DNA from: Candidatus Desantisbacteria bacterium CG2_30_40_21
Lineage (GTDB): Bacteria; UBA9089; CG2-30-40-21
Direction of reading: 5' to 3'
DNA length: 23,730 nt
NCBI GenBank assembly: GCA_001873945.1
Contig: MNYI01000066.1
Coordinates: 1-23,730 of the forward strand
Part shown: in pieces, positions 8,015-15,457 of the stretch
How the letters are laid out: every line of letters starts with the position of its first letter
Position numbering within the stretch: position 1 is the first letter of the stretch
Notes under the pieces: model-generated
What the model saw: only the letters and a program-made list of their open reading frames with translations
What the model was told of the DNA's origin: nothing
Databases searched by the model: none
Program-made: the position numbers and the translations under genes

Positions 8015-8183
8015 CTATTCAGCTGTAGATGGACACAGATGGACGAGATGGACGAGATGGACGCTGATGGACGCTGATGGACGCTGATGGACGAGATGGA
8101 CGCTGATGGACGAGATGGATGCTGATATTTTTCTTTTATTATCTGTGTCCATTTGTGTCCATTTGTGTCCATCAGCGTCCATA
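8011..8183. repeat. Palindromic ATGGAC-word repeat (family D) between convergent genes
   Basis: The left arm (about 8029-8125) is a run of short units, mostly atggacgctg and atggacgag. The right arm (8148-8183) reads tgtgtccattt and cagcgtccat, the complement, with a T-rich centre (atatttttctttt) between. It lies between the + strand ORF ending at 8014 and ppdK ending at 8186, so its fold could act as a two-way terminator. It opens with GTAACTATTCAG, close to the end of family B (TAACTACTCAG at 22509). Confidence 0.7.
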
Positions 8184-8185
8184 TC

Positions 8186-10834
8186 CTATGTACGCAACAC
8201 CGCCTGAGCTGCCGCCAGTCTGGCAATGGGCACCCGATATGGAGAGCAACTGACATAACTCAATCCAATCATATGGCAAAACTCAATGGAACTTGGATTA
8301 CCGCCATGTTCACCACATACCCCTACCTTGAGGTTAGGTTTTACGGAACGACCCTTTTGTGTGCCAATCTTGACCAATTCTCCAACACCCTCTCTATCCA
8401 GAACCTCAAACGGGTTTTTTTCCACAATACCTGTTTCTACATACCTGTCAAGGAATTTACCCTCAGCATCATCTCTGGAAAAGCCAAAGGTTGTCTGGGT
8501 CAAGTCGTTTGTTCCAAAGGAGAAGAACTGTGCCTCCTGAGCTATTTTATCAGCCACAAGAGCAGCTCTTGGTAACTCAATCATTGTCCCGATAAGATAC
8601 TCAACCTGTGTATTTTTTTCCTTAAATACCTCTTCCGCTGTCTTTTGTATCAATTCTTTTTGTACCTTAAATTCTGCTACTGTACTTACCAATGGAACCA
8701 TTATTTCTGGAAAAACCTGAATCCCTTCTTTGGTCAGGTCACAGGCAGCCTGTATAATTGCCCTTGCCTGCATCTCGGTAATCTCAGGAAAAGATATTCC
8801 CAAACGACAGCCTCGGAGCCCAAGCATGGGATTTAATTCTCGCAGGTTTTCAACCTTATGGAACAATTTTTTCTTCTCTGTAAGCTCTTCCTTATTCTCA
8901 CCAGTAATCTCAAGTCTGGTTATTTCCACTAAAAGCTCTTCATATTTTGGTAAAAACTCATGAAGCGGCGGATCAAGTAGCCTGATGGTAACAGGCAATC
9001 CCTCCATAGCCTTAAACATTTCATAAAAATCACCCTGCTGCATAGGCAAAAGTTTAGCCAGAGCCTTTCTCCTTTCCTCTTCATTTTCAGCCAAAATCAT
9101 CTCCTGCATTATGGGTAATCTATCCTCAGCAAAGAACATATGTTCTGTACGACACAAACCGATTCCCTCAGCACCAAATTCCCTGGCTTTCTTAGAGGCT
9201 GCCGGATCATCTGCATTTGTTCTTATCTTGAGCCGACGAATCTCATCTGCCCAGCCAAGCAATTTTACGCATTCCAAGGTCATTTCTGCCTCAATGGTTG
9301 GTGCCTTGCCCAGAATAACCCTGCCACTTGAGCCATCAATAGTAATAATATCCCCCTCAGAGACAATATGGTCGCCAACCGTAAACCGTTTGTTTTCCTC
9401 ATCCACCTTTATAGTTTCACATCCGGCTACGCAGCTCTTACCCATACCCCTGGCCACAACCGCAGCATGTGAGGTCATACCACCACGAGCGGTTAATATT
9501 CCCACAGCAACAGCCATACCATGAATATCATCCGGGGATGTTTCCTTTCTAACTAATAATACCTTTTTACCCTGCTCCACCCAGTTACAGGCATCATCAG
9601 CCGAAAAAACAACTGCTCCAGAGATTGCCCCTGGTGAGGCATTCAATCCAGTAGCTATAACCTCTATCTTTGCCTTTGGATCAATATGGGGGTGTAGCAA
9701 TTGGTCAAGTTGAGACGGATCCACCCTTAACAATGCCTGCTCTTTGGAAATCAACCCTTCATCAACCATCTCCACAGCTATTTTTATTGCTGCTGCTGCT
9801 GTTCGTTTTCCTGTTCGGGTCTGCAGCATGTAAAGTTTTTGATTTTCAATGGTAAACTCTATGTCCTGCATATCTTTATAGTGATTCTCAAGTGTCTTGT
9901 AAATGTCTGTTAATTGACCATATGCCTCTGGCATTTCATCATTAAGGTTAACAATGGGTCTTGGTGTACGGATACCGGCAACCACATCTTCCCCCTGCGC
10001 ATTGGTCAGGTATTCGCCATAAAAAACCTTTTCTCCGGTAGAAGGGTCACGGGTAAAGGCTACGCCCGTAGCACAATCTTCCCCCATATTCCCAAAAACC
10101 ATACTCTGAATATTGACAGCTGTACCCAAAGAGTCAGGAATATCATATAGTCTGCGATAGGTTACAGCTCGTGGACTATCCCATGACTCAAAGACGGCAT
10201 CAATAGCCATCTTCAACTGTTGCCTCGGATCCTGAGGAAAATCAATCTGCTCCACTTCACGAAGCATCCGAAGATACCGAGCCACTATATTTCTTAATGC
10301 CTCTGTGGAAAGCTCATTATCAAGGGTTACATCCTCTTCCTGTTTCACCTCATTTAAGACAAACTCAAAATCATCGTGTTTTACGCCAAGAACCACATTA
10401 GAAAACATCTGAATAAACCTTCGATAGGCATCATAGGCAAACCTTTCGTTGTGTGTTTTAATGGCTAATCCCTTTACTGTCTCATTGTTTAAGCCAAGAT
10501 TAAGAACCGTATCCATCATTCCGGGCATAGAAATTTTTGCTCCAGAACGCACGGAAACCAAAAATGGATCCTGATGATTCCCAAGCTTTTTCCCCATAAG
10601 CTCTTCCAGTTTATTCAGATTTTCATCTATCTGTGCCTGAAGCCCCTCTGGATATTGTTTATTATTTTTATAATAATAGACACAGCCCTCCGTAGTAATC
10701 GTAAACCCCGGGGGAACAGGGATACCAATATTTGTCATCTCAGCCAGCCCTGCACCCTTTCCTCCTAATGAATCCTTCATTGTTCCTGTGCCTTCTGCCT
10801 TGCCTCCACCAAAAAAATACACTAACTTGTTCAT
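8186..10834 (-). CDS. ppdK: Pyruvate, phosphate dikinase
   Basis: The cytoplasmic enzyme interconverts pyruvate + ATP + phosphate and phosphoenolpyruvate + AMP + pyrophosphate. The 882-residue chain shows the whole three-domain plan. The N-terminal ATP-grasp domain has GGKGAGLAEM and SVRSGAKISMPGMMDTVLNLG. The central swivelling domain has the phospho-carrier His in GGMTSHAAVVARGMG near residue 455. The C-terminal TIM barrel has RTEHMFF, GLRGCRLG and FGTNDLTQTTFGFSRDD, and CGEHGG carries the catalytic Cys. The length is normal. GGAGG precedes the ATG by 10 nt. It has its own full-consensus promoter and a structured leader, so it is probably expressed apart from miaA. In anaerobes the enzyme often runs glycolytically, making ATP from pyrophosphate. 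Confidence 0.97.
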   Translation of the reverse strand: MNKLVYFFGGGKAEGTGTMKDSLGGKGAGLAEMTNIGIPVPPGFTITTEGCVYYYKNNKQYPEGLQAQIDENLNKLEELMGKKLGNHQDPFLVSVRSGAKISMPGMMDTVLNLGLNNETVKGLAIKTHNERFAYDAYRRFIQMFSNVVLGVKHDDFEFVLNEVKQEEDVTLDNELSTEALRNIVARYLRMLREVEQIDFPQDPRQQLKMAIDAVFESWDSPRAVTYRRLYDIPDSLGTAVNIQSMVFGNMGEDCATGVAFTRDPSTGEKVFYGEYLTNAQGEDVVAGIRTPRPIVNLNDEMPEAYGQLTDIYKTLENHYKDMQDIEFTIENQKLYMLQTRTGKRTAAAAIKIAVEMVDEGLISKEQALLRVDPSQLDQLLHPHIDPKAKIEVIATGLNASPGAISGAVVFSADDACNWVEQGKKVLLVRKETSPDDIHGMAVAVGILTARGGMTSHAAVVARGMGKSCVAGCETIKVDEENKRFTVGDHIVSEGDIITIDGSSGRVILGKAPTIEAEMTLECVKLLGWADEIRRLKIRTNADDPAASKKAREFGAEGIGLCRTEHMFFAEDRLPIMQEMILAENEEERRKALAKLLPMQQGDFYEMFKAMEGLPVTIRLLDPPLHEFLPKYEELLVEITRLEITGENKEELTEKKKLFHKVENLRELNPMLGLRGCRLGISFPEITEMQARAIIQAACDLTKEGIQVFPEIMVPLVSTVAEFKVQKELIQKTAEEVFKEKNTQVEYLIGTMIELPRAALVADKIAQEAQFFSFGTNDLTQTTFGFSRDDAEGKFLDRYVETGIVEKNPFEVLDREGVGELVKIGTQKGRSVKPNLKVGVCGEHGGNPSSIEFCHMIGLSYVSCSPYRVPIARLAAAQAVLRT

Positions 10835-10861
10835 ATCTTCAGAACCTCCATTTTAACGGTA

Positions 10862-10888
10862 AATAAAGGGGTATCCAGCCCCTTTTTA
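10862..10888 (-). terminator. Hairpin in the ppdK leader (terminator or attenuator)
   Basis: AAAGGGG (10865-10871) and CCCCTTT (10879-10885) form a 7-bp stem with a 7-nt loop. On the minus strand it is followed by TTTATTT; on the plus strand by further Ts. It lies inside the ppdK leader, between the promoter at 10924-10952 and the ribosome site. It may terminate read-through from miaA or attenuate ppdK. Confidence 0.5.
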
Positions 10889-10923
10889 ACGCAACAATTC
10901 TTGGTTTATATTACGCTCTTTGT

Positions 10924-10952
10924 ATTATATCAAGCTATGAGCTTGATGTCAA
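10924..10952 (-). promoter_or_regulatory. Full-consensus ppdK promoter with palindromic spacer
   Basis: On the minus strand TTGACA (10952-10947) and TATAAT (10929-10924) are both perfect, separated by exactly 17 bp. The spacer is itself a perfect palindrome, TCAAGCT-cat-AGCTTGA. The start site falls near 10917, about 83 nt before the ppdK ATG. Such a strong promoter with a symmetrical site between its boxes suggests control by a dimeric DNA-binding protein. It lies 10 nt beyond the miaA stop codon. Confidence 0.8.
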
Positions 10953-10961
10953 CAAAAAAAG

Positions 10962-11915
10962 TTATGCCGCTATGACTTTTCGTATCTCTGCCATATTATC
11001 TGGCTCAAGCCAAACATATCTTGGGTCAGCCCTGAACCAGGTGAGTTGTCGCTTTGCAAATTGACAGGAGGATTGTTTTATTTTATCTATTGCTTCCTGA
11101 AGGGTATAGATACCTTGCAAATGTTTTATTATTTGCTGATACCCGAGAGCCTCCATGGAGGTTAATCGAAATGGAGGCAGACATTCCTGTCCAATTGGCG
11201 GGTTAGAAAACCCACCCTCCTTTGGCGAATATCCCTTTTCTAACAATCCACGCACCTCTTTCACCCATCCTGTTTCAATCATCCTGTCTACTCGCAGCGA
11301 GATTTGAGCATATAAGCGTTGTCTGTCCTGATTCAGACAAATCATGATCAAATGATAATCCTTTGTGATTGTAGCCAGGCGTTGCAGACAAGAAATTGGC
11401 TTGCCGGTTTGTTGATAGATCTCTAAGGCACGAATAATCCGTCGCAGGTCATTATTTGAGATTTTTGAGGCAGCCGTCTGATCAATTGCAGATAATCTCT
11501 GATGAAGATGATTTGTTCCAAGCAGGGATGCCTCTTCCTGAAGTTTCCGACGAAAAGGCAAGTCCGGTGGTGGTGAAGGGAATAGCCCGCTGACAATAGA
11601 TTTAATGTACAGACCTGTTCCGCCAACCAGAAATGGCAATTTACCCTGCAGATGAATCTGGTCAATAATCCCCTCTGCCTGCTGCTTAAAATCAGCCACA
11701 CTAAAATCCTCATCCGGATCTACAATATCTATCATGTGATATGGAATTTGCCCTCGAAACTCAAGGGATGGCTTTGCCGTACCAATGTCTAAATAGCGAT
11801 ATATCTGTCTTGAGTCAGCAGATACAATCTCACCATTCATCTCTAAAGCAAGGCGATGAGCAATATCTGTCTTGCCAACCCCGGTTGGTCCGGCAATTAT
11901 AATTAATGGTTTCAA
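10962..11915 (-). CDS. miaA: tRNA dimethylallyltransferase
   Basis: The enzyme transfers dimethylallyl from DMAPP to A37 of tRNAs reading UNN codons. The 317-residue chain shows the P-loop GPTGVGKT at 9-16, the DSRQIYRYLDIGTAKP motif, PYHMIDIVDPDEDFSVADF, VGGTGLYIKSI, and RQLTWFR near the C-terminus. The length is normal. The start is TTG at 11915, with GGGGG 6 nt upstream; no ATG lies nearby and the N-terminus fits the family. No hfq, mutL or other usual neighbour is seen. Confidence 0.95.
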   Translation of the reverse strand: MKPLIIIAGPTGVGKTDIAHRLALEMNGEIVSADSRQIYRYLDIGTAKPSLEFRGQIPYHMIDIVDPDEDFSVADFKQQAEGIIDQIHLQGKLPFLVGGTGLYIKSIVSGLFPSPPPDLPFRRKLQEEASLLGTNHLHQRLSAIDQTAASKISNNDLRRIIRALEIYQQTGKPISCLQRLATITKDYHLIMICLNQDRQRLYAQISLRVDRMIETGWVKEVRGLLEKGYSPKEGGFSNPPIGQECLPPFRLTSMEALGYQQIIKHLQGIYTLQEAIDKIKQSSCQFAKRQLTWFRADPRYVWLEPDNMAEIRKVIAA

Positions 11916-12228
11916 GATTGACCCCCAATTGTTCCCTTATCTAACAGCATCAATACGAAAATATTCAATAATTCGTAACTACTCAGTAAGGAGCTCTGGC
12001 GCCGCTGGACGAGATGAAGCGGCAACCGAATGTAACAGTTATTTTGTGACAGACCCTAAGCAGGTTGCTCCTCAGTAGAGCCTGTTTCCATTTCACCGGA
12101 TAAATACAGTATAAATCTTCATCTCCTTTTAGTCAATTAATATTTCTTGTATTTTTTTCATAATCCGCTTTTTGGCGTTTCGCAATTGGATTTAGATGTG
12201 TTTGCCCTGCATCTTCTGTCGATTTCTC
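11916..12228. other. Intergenic stretch with a repeat-end match and a GC-rich hairpin
   Basis: No convincing gene is visible. GTAACTACTCAG at 11975-11986 matches the outer end of repeat families B and D. GCCGCT...AGCGGC (12001-12023 region) can form a 6-bp stem, and the local base composition is richer in G+C than its flanks. It could be a decayed repeat element. It holds the leader of miaA on the minus strand, but I could not pick a convincing miaA promoter. Confidence 0.4.
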
Positions 12229-12257
12229 TTGACAATTCTGTAATTAAATGCTATATT
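12229..12257 (+). promoter_or_regulatory. Sigma70-type promoter for the Uma2-family gene
   Basis: TTGACA (12229-12234) is perfect, followed by a 17-bp spacer and TATATT (12252-12257) preceded by TGc, an extended -10. Transcription would start near 12264, about 70 nt before the ATG at 12336. Confidence 0.7.
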
Positions 12258-12335
12258 AAATTTGTAATCGCAAATTTTAATTTATGTCTATGTTCGATGA
12301 TATATACAATTGTTTTAGCAAAGGAGATGATTACT

Positions 12336-12893
12336 ATGGGACAAGTGGCAATAAAAGAAGAGGAAATTTTCACCTATCAGGATTATATCCTTTTTCCTGA
12401 TAATGGCAAACGGTATCAAATAATAGATGGGGAGATATATATGAGTCCAGCACCAATTCCATATCATCAAAAAATATTAGCAAATTTAGAGGATATCTTA
12501 CGCCAGTTTGTTAAAACTAATAAATTAGGGGTGGTATTTTTTGCACCTTGCGATGTCCTGTTATCCGATGTAGATGTAGTCCAACCGGATATTTTCTTTA
12601 TCTCTACGGAGAGGATGGGTATAATCAAGGATAAATATATCGAAGGGGCACCTGATTTAGTTATCGAGATTACCTCACCTTATACTAAAAAATTAGATAA
12701 AATTCAGAAAAAGCGGCTTTATGAAATCTATAAGGTGGCTGAATATTGGATAGTGGATGTGGACAAAAAGACACTTGAAGTTTTTTCATTAAAAGATAAT
12801 ACCTATAAAACTATTGCCGTTCATAAAGAAGAGGATGTGGTTGCTTCAGTCTTAATGAAAGGGTTAAAGTTTAATTTGCAAGAGATATTTTAG
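12336..12893 (+). CDS. Uma2 family (DUF820) putative restriction endonuclease
   Basis: The 185-residue protein has the DUF820 / Uma2 fold of the PD-(D/E)XK nuclease superfamily. It shows YQIIDGEIYMSPAP, the acidic residue in VVQPDIFFIS, the core PDLVIEITSP, and the YEIYKVAEYWIVD helix and strand. The biological role of this abundant family is unclear. AAGGAG (12321-12326) sits 9 nt before ATG 12336. The frame is open further upstream to 12147, but that part spans the promoter and leader and is not coding. It stands alone on the + strand with its own promoter. Confidence 0.87.
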   Translation: MGQVAIKEEEIFTYQDYILFPDNGKRYQIIDGEIYMSPAPIPYHQKILANLEDILRQFVKTNKLGVVFFAPCDVLLSDVDVVQPDIFFISTERMGIIKDKYIEGAPDLVIEITSPYTKKLDKIQKKRLYEIYKVAEYWIVDVDKKTLEVFSLKDNTYKTIAVHKEEDVVASVLMKGLKFNLQEIF

Positions 12894-12927
12894 CGTTTGC
12901 AATTATCCTCAGCGAAGGGAATTTTTT

Positions 12928-13129
12928 GTAACCGTTCACGGCCTATATTTTTAACACAGAGGACACAGAGTATCAGGAGGGACACAGAGAAAGAGGACAA
13001 TTGGCTTTCAGGCAAGATAACTGCTTATTGTATGAAAATCAAATGTATGATGATTGGAATTTAAGCTCTGTGTCCCTCTGTCGTCTCTGTGAACTCTGTG
13101 TTAAAATATTATTAGTCGTGAACGGTTAC
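12928..13129. mobile_element. MITE-like element with 13-bp perfect inverted ends (family C)
   Basis: GTAACCGTTCACG at 12928-12940 and its exact complement CGTGAACGGTTAC at 13117-13129 bound 202 bp. ATTTTTT occurs immediately outside both ends (12921-12927 and 13130-13136), an apparent target-site duplication of at least 7 bp. Inside, the arms are made of cacagag words (ttaacacagag on the left, ctctgtgttaa on the right). No ORF of note lies within. The element is inserted just upstream of the cytidylyltransferase gene. Confidence 0.85.
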
Positions 13130-13190
13130 ATTTTTTGTCAGCAAACTAATCGGGCAAGTGGATGGCTATTCCACAAAGGCGTGTGATGAT

Positions 13191-13883
13191 ATGCAACAAC
13201 TTCAATTTCTCGGACTAATCCCGGCCAGGGGTGGTTCAAAGGGAATAATTAAAAAGTGTATTACCCCACTCATTAATAAGCCATTGATAGCTTATGCCAT
13301 TGAAGAGGCAAAGAAATCAAGGTATTTGTCCAAGATAATTGTTTCTACAGATGATGAGGATATTGCCTCTGTTTCTAAGGAATATGGGGCAGAGATACCG
13401 TTCAAACGGCCAAAAGAATTAGCTCAGGATGATACCCCTACCCTGCCTGTTATTCAACACGCATTAACCAGATTAATGTCTCAAGGATATGTTCCAGATT
13501 ATATTGTTTTACTTCAGCCAACCTCACCCTTAAGAAATGTTACCCATATTGATGCAGCTATAGAAAAGATTATACAAACCAAGGCAGATATGATTGTTAG
13601 CCTGTGTAAGGTTACCCAACACCCTTTTTGGATGAGAAGAATGGAGGGTGATAAGGTTTTCCCATTTATAGAGACAAAAAATACATACAATAGAAGACAG
13701 GATTTGCCCGAGCTATTTCGGCTTAATGGGGCAATTACAGTAGCCAGACGGGAGATTATTGTTGAGGAGAAAAAAAAGCTGGATATTCGCGGATTCGTAA
13801 TGGAAGAGGATGTATCTGTGGATGTGGATACACCGATGGATCTTTTTATTGCTCAAAAGATGTTGGAAGCAAGAAAGAGATGA
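13191..13883 (+). CDS. Acylneuraminate (CMP-sialic-acid-type) cytidylyltransferase family protein
   Basis: The 230-residue protein would activate a nine-carbon or related sugar acid with CTP for surface glycan synthesis. It shows the nucleotide-binding FLGLIPARGGSKGI at the N-terminus, STDDEDIASVSKEYGAE, LLQPTSPLR, FRLNGAI and VDVDTPMDL, all typical of NeuA-like enzymes. The usual KGIPxKN reads KGIIKKCI, so the conserved Pro and Asn of the loop are replaced. No neuB or other glycan gene is adjacent, so the sugar is unknown (sialic, legionaminic or pseudaminic type). ATG 13191 places the first strand normally; a GTG at 13158 would add 11 residues. The MITE at 12928-13129 may have displaced its promoter. 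Confidence 0.8.
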   Translation: MQQLQFLGLIPARGGSKGIIKKCITPLINKPLIAYAIEEAKKSRYLSKIIVSTDDEDIASVSKEYGAEIPFKRPKELAQDDTPTLPVIQHALTRLMSQGYVPDYIVLLQPTSPLRNVTHIDAAIEKIIQTKADMIVSLCKVTQHPFWMRRMEGDKVFPFIETKNTYNRRQDLPELFRLNGAITVARREIIVEEKKKLDIRGFVMEEDVSVDVDTPMDLFIAQKMLEARKR

Positions 13884-13911
13884 AAATCGACATAGCGTTT
13901 TAATCTATACC

Positions 13912-13935
13912 TATCCCGAAGGACGGATATTTTTT
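13912..13935 (+). terminator. Possible intrinsic terminator between convergent genes
   Basis: TATCC / GGATA form a 5-bp stem with an 8-nt loop followed by six Ts on the plus strand, 29 nt after the cytidylyltransferase stop. An overlapping CGAAGG / CCTTCG pairing is also possible. The stem is short, so this is tentative. Confidence 0.35.
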
Positions 13936-13987
13936 ACCTTCGCCCTATGCAGCTTTCTGTATGAACATATCTTCAAACAAACCATCT

Positions 13988-14848
13988 TCAATCAATTCTT
14001 TTAGATGGATTTTCGCTTTTTTCCCTAATTTTACTATCTAAAGCTGCCAGATAAAACTGCATCTTACCCACATACTCTGGTAGGAATTTACCGACTTTGA
14101 GTTCTACGGCAACAAGGCACTTTAATCTACGGTGATAGAGCAGAATATCAATGAAAAACTCATCACCGTCTATTTCCAAACGAAATTGATTGCCCATAAA
14201 AGCAAATGCTCCGCCCATCTCCACCAGAAATCGGTTGACTTTTGATATTAATGCTCGTTCAAGTTCCATTTCGCTGTGCTCTTCGCCAAGCTCAAGAAAA
14301 TCAAAGGTATATTCATCTTTAACCGCCAGTTTTGCCTGATTTTTTATTTTTTCAGGCAATGCTTTATCAAAATTTGTCTGACCCAGCAAAGTCTTTTCAT
14401 AACTTTGGTTTTCTATTTGGTGAATGAGAACATTCTTGGTCCAGCCAAACTTACGCGTCATCTTGATATAAAATTCTCGTTCCAGATCGTCTTTGCAGCG
14501 TTCCATAATAACGATGTTATGCGTCCATCCTATTTCTGCAACCAATGGTTGCAGATTTGTCTTATTCTCATATTCTACAAAAATATTGCGCATATACCAT
14601 ATATTTCTTTCGGAAAATCCTTGCATACCATGAAATTCAAGTTGCAAATCCTTTGACAAGTTTTCTACGATTGATTTACCCCATCCATACTTCTTTTGCC
14701 GTTCAACAATCATCTTGCCAATATCCCAATAGAGGCTGATGAGTTCTTTGTTGACTGCTCTCAAAGCCTCATATTGTGCCGAACGGATGCGTTGTTTAAC
14801 ATCCTGCAATAAATTGGTGTATTCATTCATTTGTACATTATTTTTCAT
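13988..14848 (-). CDS. YhcG-type PDDEXK nuclease (DUF1016), C-terminally truncated
   Basis: The 286-residue protein has the N-terminal DUF1016 region (LLQDVKQRIRSAQYEALRAVNKELISLYWDIGKMI; GFSERNIWYMR) and a PD-(D/E)XK core in FFIDILLYHRRLKCLVAVELK, with the Asp and the E-L-K intact. Family members usually continue some 50-60 residues beyond the YLAALD helix; this one ends shortly after at KSENPSKRID. In another frame the following DNA reads KELIEDGLFEDMFIQKAA and stop, so a frameshift or deletion probably removed the normal end. ATGA overlap with the hsdS fragment upstream shows it belongs to the type I R-M transcript. Such genes are common passengers of R-M loci, with no settled role. Confidence 0.75.
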   Translation of the reverse strand: MKNNVQMNEYTNLLQDVKQRIRSAQYEALRAVNKELISLYWDIGKMIVERQKKYGWGKSIVENLSKDLQLEFHGMQGFSERNIWYMRNIFVEYENKTNLQPLVAEIGWTHNIVIMERCKDDLEREFYIKMTRKFGWTKNVLIHQIENQSYEKTLLGQTNFDKALPEKIKNQAKLAVKDEYTFDFLELGEEHSEMELERALISKVNRFLVEMGGAFAFMGNQFRLEIDGDEFFIDILLYHRRLKCLVAVELKVGKFLPEYVGKMQFYLAALDSKIREKSENPSKRID

Positions 14849-15315
14849 GGCTGTTCCTCCTTCACATCAACCTTCCCGGTTACCACATTGCTGATAAGAG
14901 CCTGACGGTATTCTTTGAGGGTGGCGATCTGGGATTGGATTTTTTGGGTTAACTCATCAATCTTGGCAGTTTTCTGGTCAAGGAAGGTGGCGATGGCGGT
15001 TTGGTCGTCAATTGAAGGAGTCGGCAAACACAAGTTAGCCATAAAATCCCAACTTACACGAGGCATTTTTGCGCCAAATGTTGAACCATCCACAATCGAA
15101 ATAAACCCTTTGTTCAAAATTTGATAGACGGTAAAACGACCATCAATATCCACCGAGGGACGCATAACAAAAAAATCACCGATTGCTTCGCCTGAAAAAT
15201 CAGCAAGCCACGCTTTGGCTAAGTAGGGACGCAGTTTGCCAAAAAGAATATCACCTTTTTCAAATGCAACACCTTCTCCTTGAAATTCGCTTTCCGTTTC
15301 TTTGTATTGCCCCAA
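14845..15315 (-). pseudogene. hsdS: HsdS C-terminal half (second target-recognition domain), broken off by frameshifts and a stop
   Basis: The 156-residue fragment contains the rest of a target-recognition domain (GVAFEKGDILFGKLRPYLAKAWLADFSGEAIGDFFVMRP) and the closing coiled-coil repeat (DDQTAIATFLDQKTAKIDELTQKI; EYRQALISNVVTGKVDV). Just upstream the decoded sequence is ALENIES-stop-LGQY, where HsdS proteins have a Trp, at TGA 15316-15318. The nominal start is the TTG after that stop. Together with 15458-16066 it makes up a normal two-domain HsdS of about 410 residues. It is unlikely to be translated alone. Confidence 0.82.
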
Positions 15316-15457
15316 TCAGCTTTCGATATTTTCTAATGCTACAGGATTTTTTCGGCGGTCAGTTTTTTCTGTCAAAAGTTGCAAATTGAACTTCAACCTC
15401 TTTACCTCCCCCCCTCTGGTATCTCCCCTATCCATTCAATCCCAGAATCCTTCATTC

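Noticed and set aside
8029..8125. Possible CRISPR or coding repeat protein from ATGGAC units
   Set aside because: Units are 9-10 bp, not separated by spacers, and frames change between units.
9111..9524. 137-codon open frame on the plus strand inside ppdK
   Set aside because: It is antisense to a fully conserved part of ppdK, has no family features and follows from codon bias on the other strand.
11975..12080. tRNA or structured RNA in the GC-rich block before the Uma2 gene
   Set aside because: I could not form a cloverleaf, anticodon arm or T-loop consensus; only a short 6-bp stem is visible.
12147..12335. N-terminal extension of the Uma2-family gene
   Set aside because: It spans a strong promoter (12229-12257) and the leader; AAGGAG marks ATG 12336.
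13001..13186. 61-codon frame across the MITE
   Set aside because: It runs through an inverted arm of the element and its flank and has no ribosome site; its content is the cacagag repeat.
14276..14656. 126-codon plus-strand frame inside the yhcG-type gene
   Set aside because: It mirrors the conserved DUF1016 coding strand and shows Phe/Ile-rich nonsense composition.
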